From: an uncultured Porphyromonadaceae bacterium | Lineage (GTDB): Bacteria; Bacteroidota; Bacteroidia; Bacteroidales; Muribaculaceae | Reading direction: 5' to 3' | Length of the DNA stretch: 9,787 nt | Assembly (NCBI GenBank): GCA_947176615.1 | Contig: CAMWRO010000080.1 | Span: 1-9,787 of the forward strand | Part shown: positions 1 through 6,544 of the stretch, piece after piece | Layout: each line of letters begins with the position of its first letter | How positions within the stretch are numbered: the stretch's first letter is position 1 | Translations under genes and position numbers: made by a program | Notes under the pieces: generated by a model | Seen by the model: only the letters and a program-made list of their open reading frames with translations | Told to the model about the DNA's origin: nothing | Database searches by the model: none

Positions 1-20
1 AGGTTGCGCAAGCGCAACCT
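1..20. repeat. Perfect inverted repeat at the window edge
   Basis: Two 9-bp arms, AGGTTGCGC (1-9) and GCGCAACCT (12-20), are exact reverse complements around a 2-bp AA centre. In RNA this gives a strong GC-rich hairpin after opening one or two central pairs. It lies about 75 bp beyond the stop of the leftward transporter gene, so it could be the terminator stem of that transcript. The flanking bases that would show a U-tract fall outside the window. Confidence 0.6.
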
Positions 21-36
21 ACGGCTATTCAAGGAC

Positions 37-54
37 GCAATCTTGTCAGATTGC
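37..54. repeat. Perfect 7-bp stem-loop downstream of the FadL-like gene
   Basis: GCAATCT (37-43) and AGATTGC (48-54) are exact reverse complements separated by TGTC. No T-run follows on either strand, so it is not a classical intrinsic terminator. It may protect a 3' end or work together with the hairpin at 1-20. The structure is seen directly; the function is unknown. Confidence 0.55.
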
Positions 55-79
55 TACCGGCCACATTAAACCTCATAAC

Positions 80-93
80 TCTGACTTCTGACT
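80..93 (-). repeat. Heptamer tandem repeat abutting the stop codon
   Basis: Two perfect tandem copies of a 7-bp unit (TCTGACT on the plus strand, AGTCAGA in the direction of the gene) begin two bases after the TAA stop at 96-98. A third, degraded copy may follow. A different heptamer repeat sits at the 3' end of the gene at the other end of the window. Confidence 0.55.
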
Positions 94-95
94 TA

Positions 96-1535
96 TTAGA
101 ACCGGTAGCTGATGCCGATGGAGGGAATCAGGGCGTGGAGGCGGTAATCGGCGGTGAATTTGCCGGTGGGTTGGAAACCCATGTTCTTGATTGTGGCCGA
201 AACCATCTGTTGTTCCGGGGAGGCGTTGGGGCCGAGAGCGTCGATTCCGGCGGCGGTCTGGAGCATCTTGCCACCGATCATGTCGACATACTCACACGAG
301 GCTCCGTTTTTGCCGAGTCCGGCGACATACATGAAAGCTATGTCAATCGACAGGGCCGGGATGGGGCGGAACGAGAGGCCTGCGGTCGGTTCGATTTTTG
401 TCATGCCGGGGGTCTCGGGGTTGTAAAAGTTGTCGTTGACAGGGGTGGTGTCAAGCATCATACCCAGACGGGCGTCCAAACGGTTGGTAACTGCATATTG
501 GGCACCCAGTGAGAAACACCAAGAGTTTTTATAATCCTTTTTAATATGCTGGTCATATTGGCTTGCCTGTTCTGATAGGAACTCGACATCGAGCTGCTTG
601 TAGGCGTTCCAGCCGGTCAGGCGTGCGTCAAAGGCCAAGGTCAGCGGCTTGACTGGTTTATAGGACACTCCGAGTCCGAGCACCCAAGGGCACGGCATCT
701 GGGCCTTGAAGTTGGACTGGTTAATAAGGTCGAGGGCATCCCCGAGGATTGCCTGAGCGACAGCGTTGACGGGGGTGACTTTTGCCTCTCCGGCCTTGAC
801 CTTCATGTTCATCTGCGAGCGGTAGGAAGCTCCGACGGTCCATTTTTCATTGATGTCCCACATCGCGCCTATGTTTACTCCCACTGCCACTTCGGCGTTT
901 CCGTTGAGGTTGACCGAGGCCGGGGTAGTGGAGCCGAAAGGCTGTGCCCCGGCAAGGGCGGGATACATCATCTGGAACAGCGGAAGGGCCTTGTCAGCTG
1001 TAGCGGCCGAGATGAGTCCCTTGTTCAGATTGACCGAACCCCACGAAATCATCGCTCCGGCACCTATAGATAAGTTGGGGAGGATTTTCCACGCTACGGT
1101 GGGTTGGATGGTGAACACCTTGAGGTCGCAACTCTGGTTCAGAACCGCCCCGGGCCAGTTGTCGGTCCAGTTGATGGAGCTGCCGTAGGGGGTATAGAAC
1201 GACACTCCGGCTTTCAGATTGTCATATATAGAGAAGGCGGCGTGAACACCCATAGGGGTGCTGATGTCGTTGTTGGTCTCATATTCCTTGCCGTCGACGG
1301 TCGCGGTAGCAGAGGGCATGATTCCTGTCACTGAACCCGACAGGTCGAGTGTCGCGTCCATGAACCCCATTCCGGCAGGGTTGAAAAACATGCTTTCCGA
1401 ACCAAGTTTCAGGGCAATACCGGTGTGGCCCATACCTATCTGTTTTGCTGATAACGAATTGACTTGGTAGCCCTCGGCCATCGCGCCGAAAGCAACCGTG
1501 GCGGCCGCAGTTGCAGCCAGCATAAATTTCTTCAT
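96..1535 (-). CDS. OmpP1/FadL-family outer-membrane transporter
   Basis: Predicted 479-residue outer-membrane beta-barrel of the FadL/OmpP1/TodX family, which moves long-chain fatty acids or other hydrophobic molecules across the outer membrane. The ATG at 1533-1535 opens a typical signal peptide (MKKFML, an alanine-rich core, likely cleavage after AMA at residue 20). The mature N-terminus follows the family pattern, with a GMGHTGIAL stretch and the hallmark NPAG at residues 52-55. The barrel ends in the C-terminal aromatic residue (ISYRF) expected for BAM-dependent insertion. The frame stays open to an ATG at 1590-1592, but the best promoter (1565-1597) lies inside that extension and the extra 19 residues would bury the signal peptide, so I reject it. 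The next gene is divergent, which suggests a monocistronic unit. The substrate cannot be deduced. Confidence 0.93.
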   Translation of the reverse strand: MKKFMLAATAAATVAFGAMAEGYQVNSLSAKQIGMGHTGIALKLGSESMFFNPAGMGFMDATLDLSGSVTGIMPSATATVDGKEYETNNDISTPMGVHAAFSIYDNLKAGVSFYTPYGSSINWTDNWPGAVLNQSCDLKVFTIQPTVAWKILPNLSIGAGAMISWGSVNLNKGLISAATADKALPLFQMMYPALAGAQPFGSTTPASVNLNGNAEVAVGVNIGAMWDINEKWTVGASYRSQMNMKVKAGEAKVTPVNAVAQAILGDALDLINQSNFKAQMPCPWVLGLGVSYKPVKPLTLAFDARLTGWNAYKQLDVEFLSEQASQYDQHIKKDYKNSWCFSLGAQYAVTNRLDARLGMMLDTTPVNDNFYNPETPGMTKIEPTAGLSFRPIPALSIDIAFMYVAGLGKNGASCEYVDMIGGKMLQTAAGIDALGPNASPEQQMVSATIKNMGFQPTGKFTADYRLHALIPSIGISYRF

Positions 1536-1564
1536 AAGTGAGTGATTTTTCGATGAAACAGCCG

Positions 1565-1597
1565 CAAAGGTAGGCACAAAACAGTGCGTCACCCAAA
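1565..1597 (-). promoter_or_regulatory. Bacteroidota-type promoter of the FadL-like gene
   Basis: Read on the minus strand, TTTG (1597-1594) is followed after 21 bp by TACCTTTG (1572-1565). This matches the -33 TTTG / -7 TAnnTTTG consensus used by the primary sigma factor of Bacteroidota, with typical spacing. Transcription should start near 1558, giving a leader of about 20 bases before the ATG at 1535. No Shine-Dalgarno sequence precedes that ATG, which is usual in this phylum. Confidence 0.7.
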
Positions 1598-1724
1598 TTT
1601 TTCAACACGTTTTAACTATTAAACTATACTGAATGTCTGATTTGGTAGTCATTTTGCCCTTTAAATTATATATAATAGCACAATTTTTAACCAATATTAG
1701 CAGATGATGCCCGGTGCCTAAGAT

Positions 1725-1754
1725 TATCCATTTATTTTAGGAAAATATCCATTT
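1725..1754. promoter_or_regulatory. Pair of 9-bp direct repeats upstream of the GH97 gene
   Basis: TATCCATTT occurs at 1725-1733 and again at 1746-1754, a period of 21 bp, or about two helical turns. The second copy overlaps the place where the -33 element of the GH97 promoter should lie. Such spacing suits a regulator binding the same DNA face twice. No binding protein can be named from the sequence. Confidence 0.4.
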
Positions 1755-1782
1755 TTCATCACGGCTGAGATGGCTAATTTTG
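1752..1782 (+). promoter_or_regulatory. Likely promoter of the GH97 gene
   Basis: TAATTTTG at 1775-1782 matches the -7 consensus TAnnTTTG exactly. The expected -33 position holds only a T-run (TTTT at 1752-1755, 19 bp upstream), a weak match that may mean the promoter needs an activator. Transcription would start near 1788, giving a leader of about 54 bases. Confidence 0.5.
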
Positions 1783-1796
1783 CCGTAGAATTTAGA

Positions 1797-1814
1797 GGTT
1801 GTTTTTAAACAACC
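1797..1814 (+). promoter_or_regulatory. Inverted repeat in the predicted GH97 5' leader
   Basis: GGTTGTTT (1797-1804) and AAACAACC (1807-1814) are exact reverse complements around a TT centre. The repeat starts about 10 bases after the predicted transcription start and ends 27 bases before the ATG. It could be an operator just downstream of the promoter or an RNA hairpin in the leader. No T-run follows, so it is not an attenuator of the ordinary kind. Confidence 0.45.
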
Positions 1815-1841
1815 ACTTAACCATTCATTACCGGATTTCTC

Positions 1842-3866
1842 ATGAAAAAACTATTTTACGCGCTGTCAGCGATTCTGATGCCTTTTGTCCCGCTGGCGGC
1901 TGAAAACTATGTTGTCAAGTCGCCCGACAAGGCTTATAAACTGACAGTTACAGCCGGTGAAGGTTCCACTGTCTATTCGGTTGATTACAAGGGCAAGACT
2001 GTGATTAATAACTCTGTAATCGGTATTCAGACCGATGACAGCCGCCTGATTGGCAACGGCTCGATAACGTCGACTCAGAAGTCGTCCCACAAGGGAACGG
2101 TCGATGTGGTGGTCGGCAAAAACAAGACCCTTGATGACAACTATAACCAGTTGACACTCGTGTATGACGGCGGCGATTATACACTGACACTCCGCGCCTA
2201 TAATGAGGGTGTGGCCTATCAGTGGGGATTGAATTATCCCGGCGAACTGACCGTGACCAACGAGCTTTTCGAGGCTGATTTCGGCCGGCAGCCTGTAAAA
2301 GTCTTTTTCCCTCAATGCGAGATGCGCACAGGGACCGAATATGACCAGAAACGTCAGCCGCATGAAATCAACCAAGCCTATCGCAACTTTGAGCGCGCCT
2401 ATGAAATCTATGAGAGCATAGCGGCTATACCCGACAGTGCGATCAGCACGAGTCCCGCGCTGTTCTCAATTCCCGGCGGCACAACCAAGGTTGCCATAAC
2501 CGAGGCCAATGTCTACGATTACCCCGGACTTTATCTGCAACCCGCCGGCGGCGAGAAGATACGCGGTCACTGGGCCGGTTATCCCAAGACCGTGCTTGAC
2601 AGCGACACTGCCGAAGTCAATAGATATTATTCGATGCACCTTGTGGAGACGAGAGAGGATTATATTGCAAAAATCAGCGGCAAGCGCTCGCTGCCGTGGC
2701 GCGTTGTCATTGCCTCGGACCGCGATGCCGACCTGCTCAACAACGAGCTTGTCTATCTTCTTGCCGACCCGTGTGAAATCGACGACACATCATGGATCGA
2801 GCCGGGCGCGAGCGCATGGGAATGGTGGCACAAGGCCGTGCTTGACGGAGTGAATTTCCCTAACGGCAACAAAAATCTGTCACTGGAACTTTATAAATAT
2901 TATGTCGACTGGGCCGCGGAGCATGGTGTCAGATACATGACGCTCGATGCCGGATGGTCAGAGAGCTATCTCGCCGAGCTGTGCCGGTATGCCGCCGACA
3001 AGGGTGTGGGAATCTTTGTGTGGACATGGGCAAGCTGCCCGCTGGAGGCTCCGTTTGACTGGGTCAAGAAGATGAAGGCCTACGGGGTGACAGGTGCCAA
3101 AATCGACTTTTTCGAGCGCAACGACCAGATTGCCATGCGCTGGCAGCGGAAGCTCGCGCGCCGTCTCGCCGACGAGAACATGCTTGTGCTGTTCCACGGC
3201 TGTCCCGTACCCTCGGGCCTCGGCCGGACTTTCCCCAACGTGCTCGGCTATGAGGCCAACCGCGGTCAGGAGTGCAATTTCTGGGACCGCACCATCTCGC
3301 CGCGCCATCATTGTACCTTCCCCTTCATCCGCCTGCTCGTGGGGCCGACCGACTTCACTCCCGGGTCGTTGCGTCAGGCTACCGATGCCGCTTTCAAGCC
3401 TCAGGACATCGACAATACACCGCCTATGTCACAAGGTACGATAGCACAGGAGATGGCTCTCTTTGTCATTCTCGACCAGTGGATTGCCACAATCTGCGAC
3501 TCGCCGACAGAGTATGCCAAATATCCCGCGATTGAACGTTTCGTGACACAGGTTCCCGTGACATGGGACGAGACGCTGCCCCTCGACGGAGAAGTGGGCG
3601 AGCACATCCTCATGGCCAAGCGCAAGGGTGACCAATGGTATATCGGCGCAATGACCTCTGACTCGGCTCGCACCTACAACGTGACGCTCGACTTCCTCCC
3701 CGCCAATACCCTTTATGACGTGGAAATCATAGCCGACAGTCACGATTCCGAGGCTTATCCCCGCCATTACGGCATCGTGAAACGTACAGTCAAGCGCGGC
3801 GACACCCTCCCCCTCTCGCTTGTCAAAGCAGGCGGAGCCGTAGTAAAAATGACCCCGCGGAAGTAA
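1842..3866 (+). CDS. Secreted glycoside hydrolase family 97, retaining type (alpha-galactosidase-like)
   Basis: A 674-residue GH97 exo-acting glycosidase, probably periplasmic. A signal peptide (MKKLFYALSAILM..., cleavage near residue 20, no lipobox) is followed by a beta-sandwich domain (about 25-290), a (beta/alpha)8 barrel (about 290-570) and a small C-terminal beta domain. The WEWWH (326-330), LDAGW (368-372) and GYEANRGQE (469-477) stretches fit the family. GH97 has inverting alpha-glucosidases (SusB type) and retaining enzymes such as the B. thetaiotaomicron alpha-galactosidase BT1871, which has an Asp nucleophile. Here GAKIDFF places Asp422 at that position, and Glu471 is the likely acid/base; the length is also closer to BT1871 than to the longer SusB. 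Retaining hydrolysis of alpha-galactosides is therefore inferred, though pyranosyl arabinosides cannot be excluded. No SusC/SusD pair lies in the window. A strong terminator follows, so the gene appears to stand alone. Confidence 0.95.
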   Translation: MKKLFYALSAILMPFVPLAAENYVVKSPDKAYKLTVTAGEGSTVYSVDYKGKTVINNSVIGIQTDDSRLIGNGSITSTQKSSHKGTVDVVVGKNKTLDDNYNQLTLVYDGGDYTLTLRAYNEGVAYQWGLNYPGELTVTNELFEADFGRQPVKVFFPQCEMRTGTEYDQKRQPHEINQAYRNFERAYEIYESIAAIPDSAISTSPALFSIPGGTTKVAITEANVYDYPGLYLQPAGGEKIRGHWAGYPKTVLDSDTAEVNRYYSMHLVETREDYIAKISGKRSLPWRVVIASDRDADLLNNELVYLLADPCEIDDTSWIEPGASAWEWWHKAVLDGVNFPNGNKNLSLELYKYYVDWAAEHGVRYMTLDAGWSESYLAELCRYAADKGVGIFVWTWASCPLEAPFDWVKKMKAYGVTGAKIDFFERNDQIAMRWQRKLARRLADENMLVLFHGCPVPSGLGRTFPNVLGYEANRGQECNFWDRTISPRHHCTFPFIRLLVGPTDFTPGSLRQATDAAFKPQDIDNTPPMSQGTIAQEMALFVILDQWIATICDSPTEYAKYPAIERFVTQVPVTWDETLPLDGEVGEHILMAKRKGDQWYIGAMTSDSARTYNVTLDFLPANTLYDVEIIADSHDSEAYPRHYGIVKRTVKRGDTLPLSLVKAGGAVVKMTPRK

Positions 3867-3901
3867 TTCAGCTTTCGCAGGCTCAAGTTGAAATGAATAA
3901 G

Positions 3902-3931
3902 ATGAAAAGTGAAAAATCAGGCTATGCCTGA
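3902..3931 (+). repeat. Heptamer pair followed by a 6-bp hairpin
   Basis: ATGAAAA (3902-3908) and GTGAAAA (3909-3915) form a two-copy heptamer repeat. Directly after it, TCAGGC (3917-3922) and GCCTGA (3926-3931) form a perfect stem with a TAT loop. No U-tract follows, so it is not a terminator by itself. It lies between the GH97 stop and the real terminator. Confidence 0.4.
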
Positions 3932-3961
3932 GTGAAGATAACACATTGTCATAACTGAATC

Positions 3962-3989
3962 CCCCGCCTGTCACGAGGCGGGGTCTTTT
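3962..3989 (+). terminator. Intrinsic terminator of the GH97 gene
   Basis: CCCCGCCT (3962-3969) pairs perfectly with AGGCGGGG (3976-3983) around a 6-base loop, and TCTTTT follows at once. This is a textbook rho-independent terminator, 95 bases past the GH97 stop. On the other strand the stem is not followed by T residues, so it acts rightward. Confidence 0.9.
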
Positions 3990-4028
3990 ATGTTTAATCG
4001 GAATATTGCATGGGTTATGAAACAAGTA

Positions 4029-4061
4029 TAAAAAACAAAAGGACAGTCTCACGACTATCCT
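4029..4061 (-). terminator. Intrinsic terminator of the lysS-gpsA-pgi transcript
   Basis: Read leftward, AGGATAGTC (4061-4053), loop GTGA, and GACTGTCCT (4048-4040) form a 9-pair stem with one G-U pair and a GNRA-type tetraloop. TTTGTTTTTT follows directly. It lies about 110 bases after the pgi stop and is the only good terminator downstream of the three-gene cluster. Confidence 0.85.
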
Positions 4062-4172
4062 AATGCTTCAAATACACAATTATCTATAAAACAACTATTA
4101 TAAAAAACAAAATGTTTTCTGAGTGTATAACGTAAGGGGACATTGTTTTATTATCCCGTTAACGTAATTTTT

Positions 4173-5525
4173 TTAATTTTTTTCCAGACGGGCTTTGATT
4201 GCCTCGGTGTCCTTCTCATAACCGGGTTTTTCGAGCAGGGCAAACATGTTGCGCTTGTAGGCTTCGACACCGGGTTGATTGAAGGGGTTTACTTCGAGAA
4301 GGTATCCGCTGATACCGCATGCCTTTTCAAAGAAGTAGATGAGCTGACCGAGGTATTTTTCTTCCAGCGCGGGGATGGTCACGCGCATGTTGGGCACGCC
4401 GCCGTCGACGTGGGCGAGGCGGGTACCGAGTTCGGCCATCTTGTTTACATGGTCTACGCGCATACCGGCGATGTAGTTGAGTCCGTCAAGGTTGGCCTCG
4501 TCAGCGGGGATTTCCTTGGTGTAGCGGGATTCCTCGACTGAAAGGACTGTCTCGAAGATAGTGCGTTCACCGTCCTGAATCCATTGCCCCATCGAGTGGA
4601 GGTCGGTAGAGTTGTCGACAGCTGCGGGGAAGATTCCTTTGTGGTCCTTTCCTTCGCTTTCGCCGTAAAGCTGTTTCCACCATTCTCCGAAGAAGTGGAG
4701 CTTGGGGTTGTAGTTGACGAGGATTTCGATTTTCTTGCCTGCCTGATAGAGTGCGTTGCGAGTCTCGGCATAGAGCATCGAGGGGTTGGTAGCGGGATCG
4801 GCTGTGGCGGTGGCCTTTTCCATTTCTACCGCACCGTCGATGAGGGCGCGGATGTCAAATCCGGCAACGGCGATGGGGAGAAGTCCCACGGGGGTGAGAA
4901 CCGAGAAACGGCCGCCGACATTGTCGGCAATCACGAATGTCTTGTAGCCTTCCTCGGTAGCGAGTGTGCGCAGGGCGCCGCGCTTGGCGTCGGTAATGGC
5001 TACGATGCGGTTGCGGGCTTCTTCTTTGCCGAGCTGGCGTTCAAGCTGTTCCTTGAGGAGGCGGAAGGCGATGGCGGGTTCGGTAGTGGTTCCCGACTTG
5101 GAAATCACGATTATGCCGAAACGTTTGTCTTTCAGATAGTCTTGGAGTTCATAGAGGTAGTCCTCGCCGATGTTCTGGCCGGCAAAGAGAACTTTGGGTT
5201 CGCCCTGAACGCCGGGACGCAGTGACGAGAAGCTGTCGCTGAGCGCCTCGATGACGGCTTTTGCTCCGAGGTAGCTGCCGCCGATGCCGATGGCTACTAC
5301 GGTGTCGCATGTTGCACGGAGACGGTCAGCAGTGGCGATGATATCGTCGAGGAGGGCATCGGTAGTGTCGGTGGGGAGATTTACCCAGCCGAGGAAGTCG
5401 CTGCCTTCGCCGGTTCCGTTCATGACTTTGTCAAGAGCCTCAGCACCCTTGCTGTCAAGGGCTTCAACTGCGGCGGGGGTGACGGTTGAGAACACGTCTT
5501 TAATGTCAACAGAAATTGTTTTCAT
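4173..5525 (-). CDS. pgi: Glucose-6-phosphate isomerase
   Basis: A 450-residue cytoplasmic phosphoglucose isomerase that interconverts glucose 6-phosphate and fructose 6-phosphate in glycolysis and gluconeogenesis. It has the two SIS-type sugar-phosphate domains of the family. Visible motifs are GIGGSYLGAKA (80-90), the phosphate-binding SKSGTTTEP (142-150), the family signature DNVGGRFSVLTPVG (201-214), the catalytic Glu in GESEGK (Glu289), the ring-opening His in STDLHSMGQ (His310), and the second signature NPFNQPGVEAYK with catalytic Lys424. The length suits the short bacterial form (about 450 residues) rather than the roughly 550-residue E. coli type. The ATG lies 23 bases after the gpsA stop and no promoter consensus is evident in that gap, so it is probably read from the lysS promoter as the last gene of the cluster. 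Confidence 0.98.
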   Translation of the reverse strand: MKTISVDIKDVFSTVTPAAVEALDSKGAEALDKVMNGTGEGSDFLGWVNLPTDTTDALLDDIIATADRLRATCDTVVAIGIGGSYLGAKAVIEALSDSFSSLRPGVQGEPKVLFAGQNIGEDYLYELQDYLKDKRFGIIVISKSGTTTEPAIAFRLLKEQLERQLGKEEARNRIVAITDAKRGALRTLATEEGYKTFVIADNVGGRFSVLTPVGLLPIAVAGFDIRALIDGAVEMEKATATADPATNPSMLYAETRNALYQAGKKIEILVNYNPKLHFFGEWWKQLYGESEGKDHKGIFPAAVDNSTDLHSMGQWIQDGERTIFETVLSVEESRYTKEIPADEANLDGLNYIAGMRVDHVNKMAELGTRLAHVDGGVPNMRVTIPALEEKYLGQLIYFFEKACGISGYLLEVNPFNQPGVEAYKRNMFALLEKPGYEKDTEAIKARLEKN

Positions 5526-5531
5526 TATAGT

Positions 5532-5547
5532 AATATTAGTTAATATT
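5532..5547. repeat. AT-rich perfect inverted repeat in the gpsA-pgi gap
   Basis: AATATTA (5532-5538) and TAATATT (5541-5547) are exact reverse complements around GT and nearly fill the 23-base gap between gpsA and pgi. It contains only A-T pairs in its arms, so the RNA hairpin would be weak. It may be a protein-binding site, a processing signal, or chance in AT-rich spacer DNA. Confidence 0.4.
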
Positions 5548-5548
5548 G

Positions 5549-6544
5549 TCAGATGAAAGTCTCGCCAAGGGCGCGGATGGCGCGCTCGGCTTTTGCACGG
5601 CGGTAAAGGATGTCGTAGACGGCATCAAGGATGGGCATCGCCACGCCATATTGCTTGTTTATTTCGTGGATGCACTTGGTGCCGTAGTATCCCTCGGCAG
5701 TCTGTTCCATCTCCATGCGGGCGGTGGCGACGGAGTAGCCTTTGCCGATGATGGAGCCGAAGTTGTGGTTGCGCGAGAAACGGGAGTAGGCGGTGACGAG
5801 CAGGTCGCCGAGGTAGACCGAGTCGCAGATGCAACGGGGGCGGGGACACACGGCGTCGACAAACCGTTCCATCTCGCGGATGGCGTTGGAGACAAGCATT
5901 GCCAGAAAATTGTCGCCGCCCTTCATGCCGTGCACGATGCCTGCGGCGATGGAGTAGACATTTTTCAGCACTGCGGCATACTCGATGCCCTCTACGTCGC
6001 TCGACGTGATGGTGCGGGTGGTCTTTCCCGCAAGTCTCTCGCTGAAACGCTCGGCGTTGGAAATATCGTGGCATCCGACTGTCAGGAAGCTCGGCCGTCC
6101 GAGGGCGACTTCCTCGGCATGACAGGGACCGGAGACAACGACAATCTTGGAGGGGTCGGTGTCAAAGTGGTGGATCATGTAATCGGAAATGATTTCGTTG
6201 ACACCGGGCACGATTCCCTTGACTGCCGAGACGATATATTTGTCACTGATGTCGACAGTGATTTTGTCGAGGTGGGTTTTGAAATAGGGAGAGGGCATGA
6301 CGAGCAGCAGCGTGTCGGCTTGGCTGCACGCATGGTTGATGTCGCTGGTGAACTCGATGCGGTCGATGTCAAATTCCACATCGGTCAGATAGGCGGGATT
6401 GTGGCGCAGACGCTTGAAATCTTCGATTCGGTCGTCACGCCGCATATACCATATAATAGAGTCACAGTTTCTGAGCAGAAGCTTGGCAAGGGCTGTCGCC
6501 CAGCTGCCTCCGCCCATGACTGCTATCTTGTTGAACATATTCAT
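5549..6544 (-). CDS. gpsA: NAD(P)H-dependent glycerol-3-phosphate dehydrogenase
   Basis: A 331-residue cytoplasmic enzyme that reduces dihydroxyacetone phosphate to sn-glycerol 3-phosphate, the backbone for phospholipid synthesis. An N-terminal Rossmann fold shows the dinucleotide loop GGGSWATA (11-18), followed by SAVKGI with conserved Lys109 and GPCHAEEV (139-146), the family GPxxAxEV motif. The helical C-terminal domain holds AVLKNVYSIAAG with catalytic Lys194, and GDLLVTAYSRFSRNHNFG (246-263) with conserved Asp247, Arg258 and Asn259. The length is close to E. coli GpsA. The start reads ATG-AAT-ATG, so translation could begin at 6544 or at 6538; both leave the nucleotide-binding loop intact. 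It is the middle gene of lysS-gpsA-pgi. Its substrate DHAP is drawn from the glycolytic flow downstream of Pgi, which makes the grouping sensible but not a single pathway. Confidence 0.97.
   Translation of the reverse strand: MNMFNKIAVMGGGSWATALAKLLLRNCDSIIWYMRRDDRIEDFKRLRHNPAYLTDVEFDIDRIEFTSDINHACSQADTLLLVMPSPYFKTHLDKITVDISDKYIVSAVKGIVPGVNEIISDYMIHHFDTDPSKIVVVSGPCHAEEVALGRPSFLTVGCHDISNAERFSERLAGKTTRTITSSDVEGIEYAAVLKNVYSIAAGIVHGMKGGDNFLAMLVSNAIREMERFVDAVCPRPRCICDSVYLGDLLVTAYSRFSRNHNFGSIIGKGYSVATARMEMEQTAEGYYGTKCIHEINKQYGVAMPILDAVYDILYRRAKAERAIRALGETFI

Larger units (their letters stand above)
1536..1841. other. Divergent intergenic region between the FadL-like and GH97 genes
   Basis: This 306-bp AT-rich spacer holds no credible gene. 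It contains a promoter for the leftward gene (1565-1597), a perfect 12-bp palindrome ATTATATATAAT (1665-1676), two direct copies of TATCCATTT (1725-1733 and 1746-1754), a rightward -7 box (1775-1782), and an inverted repeat in the predicted GH97 leader (1797-1814). The order suggests that the GH97 gene is the more elaborately regulated of the two. Confidence 0.7.
3867..4172. other. Convergent intergenic region between GH97 and pgi
   Basis: This 306-bp spacer between two convergent genes contains no credible coding sequence. It holds a short heptamer-like repeat and hairpin (3902-3931), an intrinsic terminator for the rightward transcript (3962-3989), one for the leftward transcript (4029-4061), and an imperfect stem-loop with repeated TAACGTAA octamers (4128-4167). 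Each terminator lies on its own gene's side, so the two transcripts should not overlap. Confidence 0.75.

Noticed and set aside
1536..1592. N-terminal extension of the FadL-like protein to an upstream ATG
   Set aside because: The extension overlaps the predicted promoter -7 box and would place 19 residues before a good signal peptide. The ATG at 1533-1535 is the better start.
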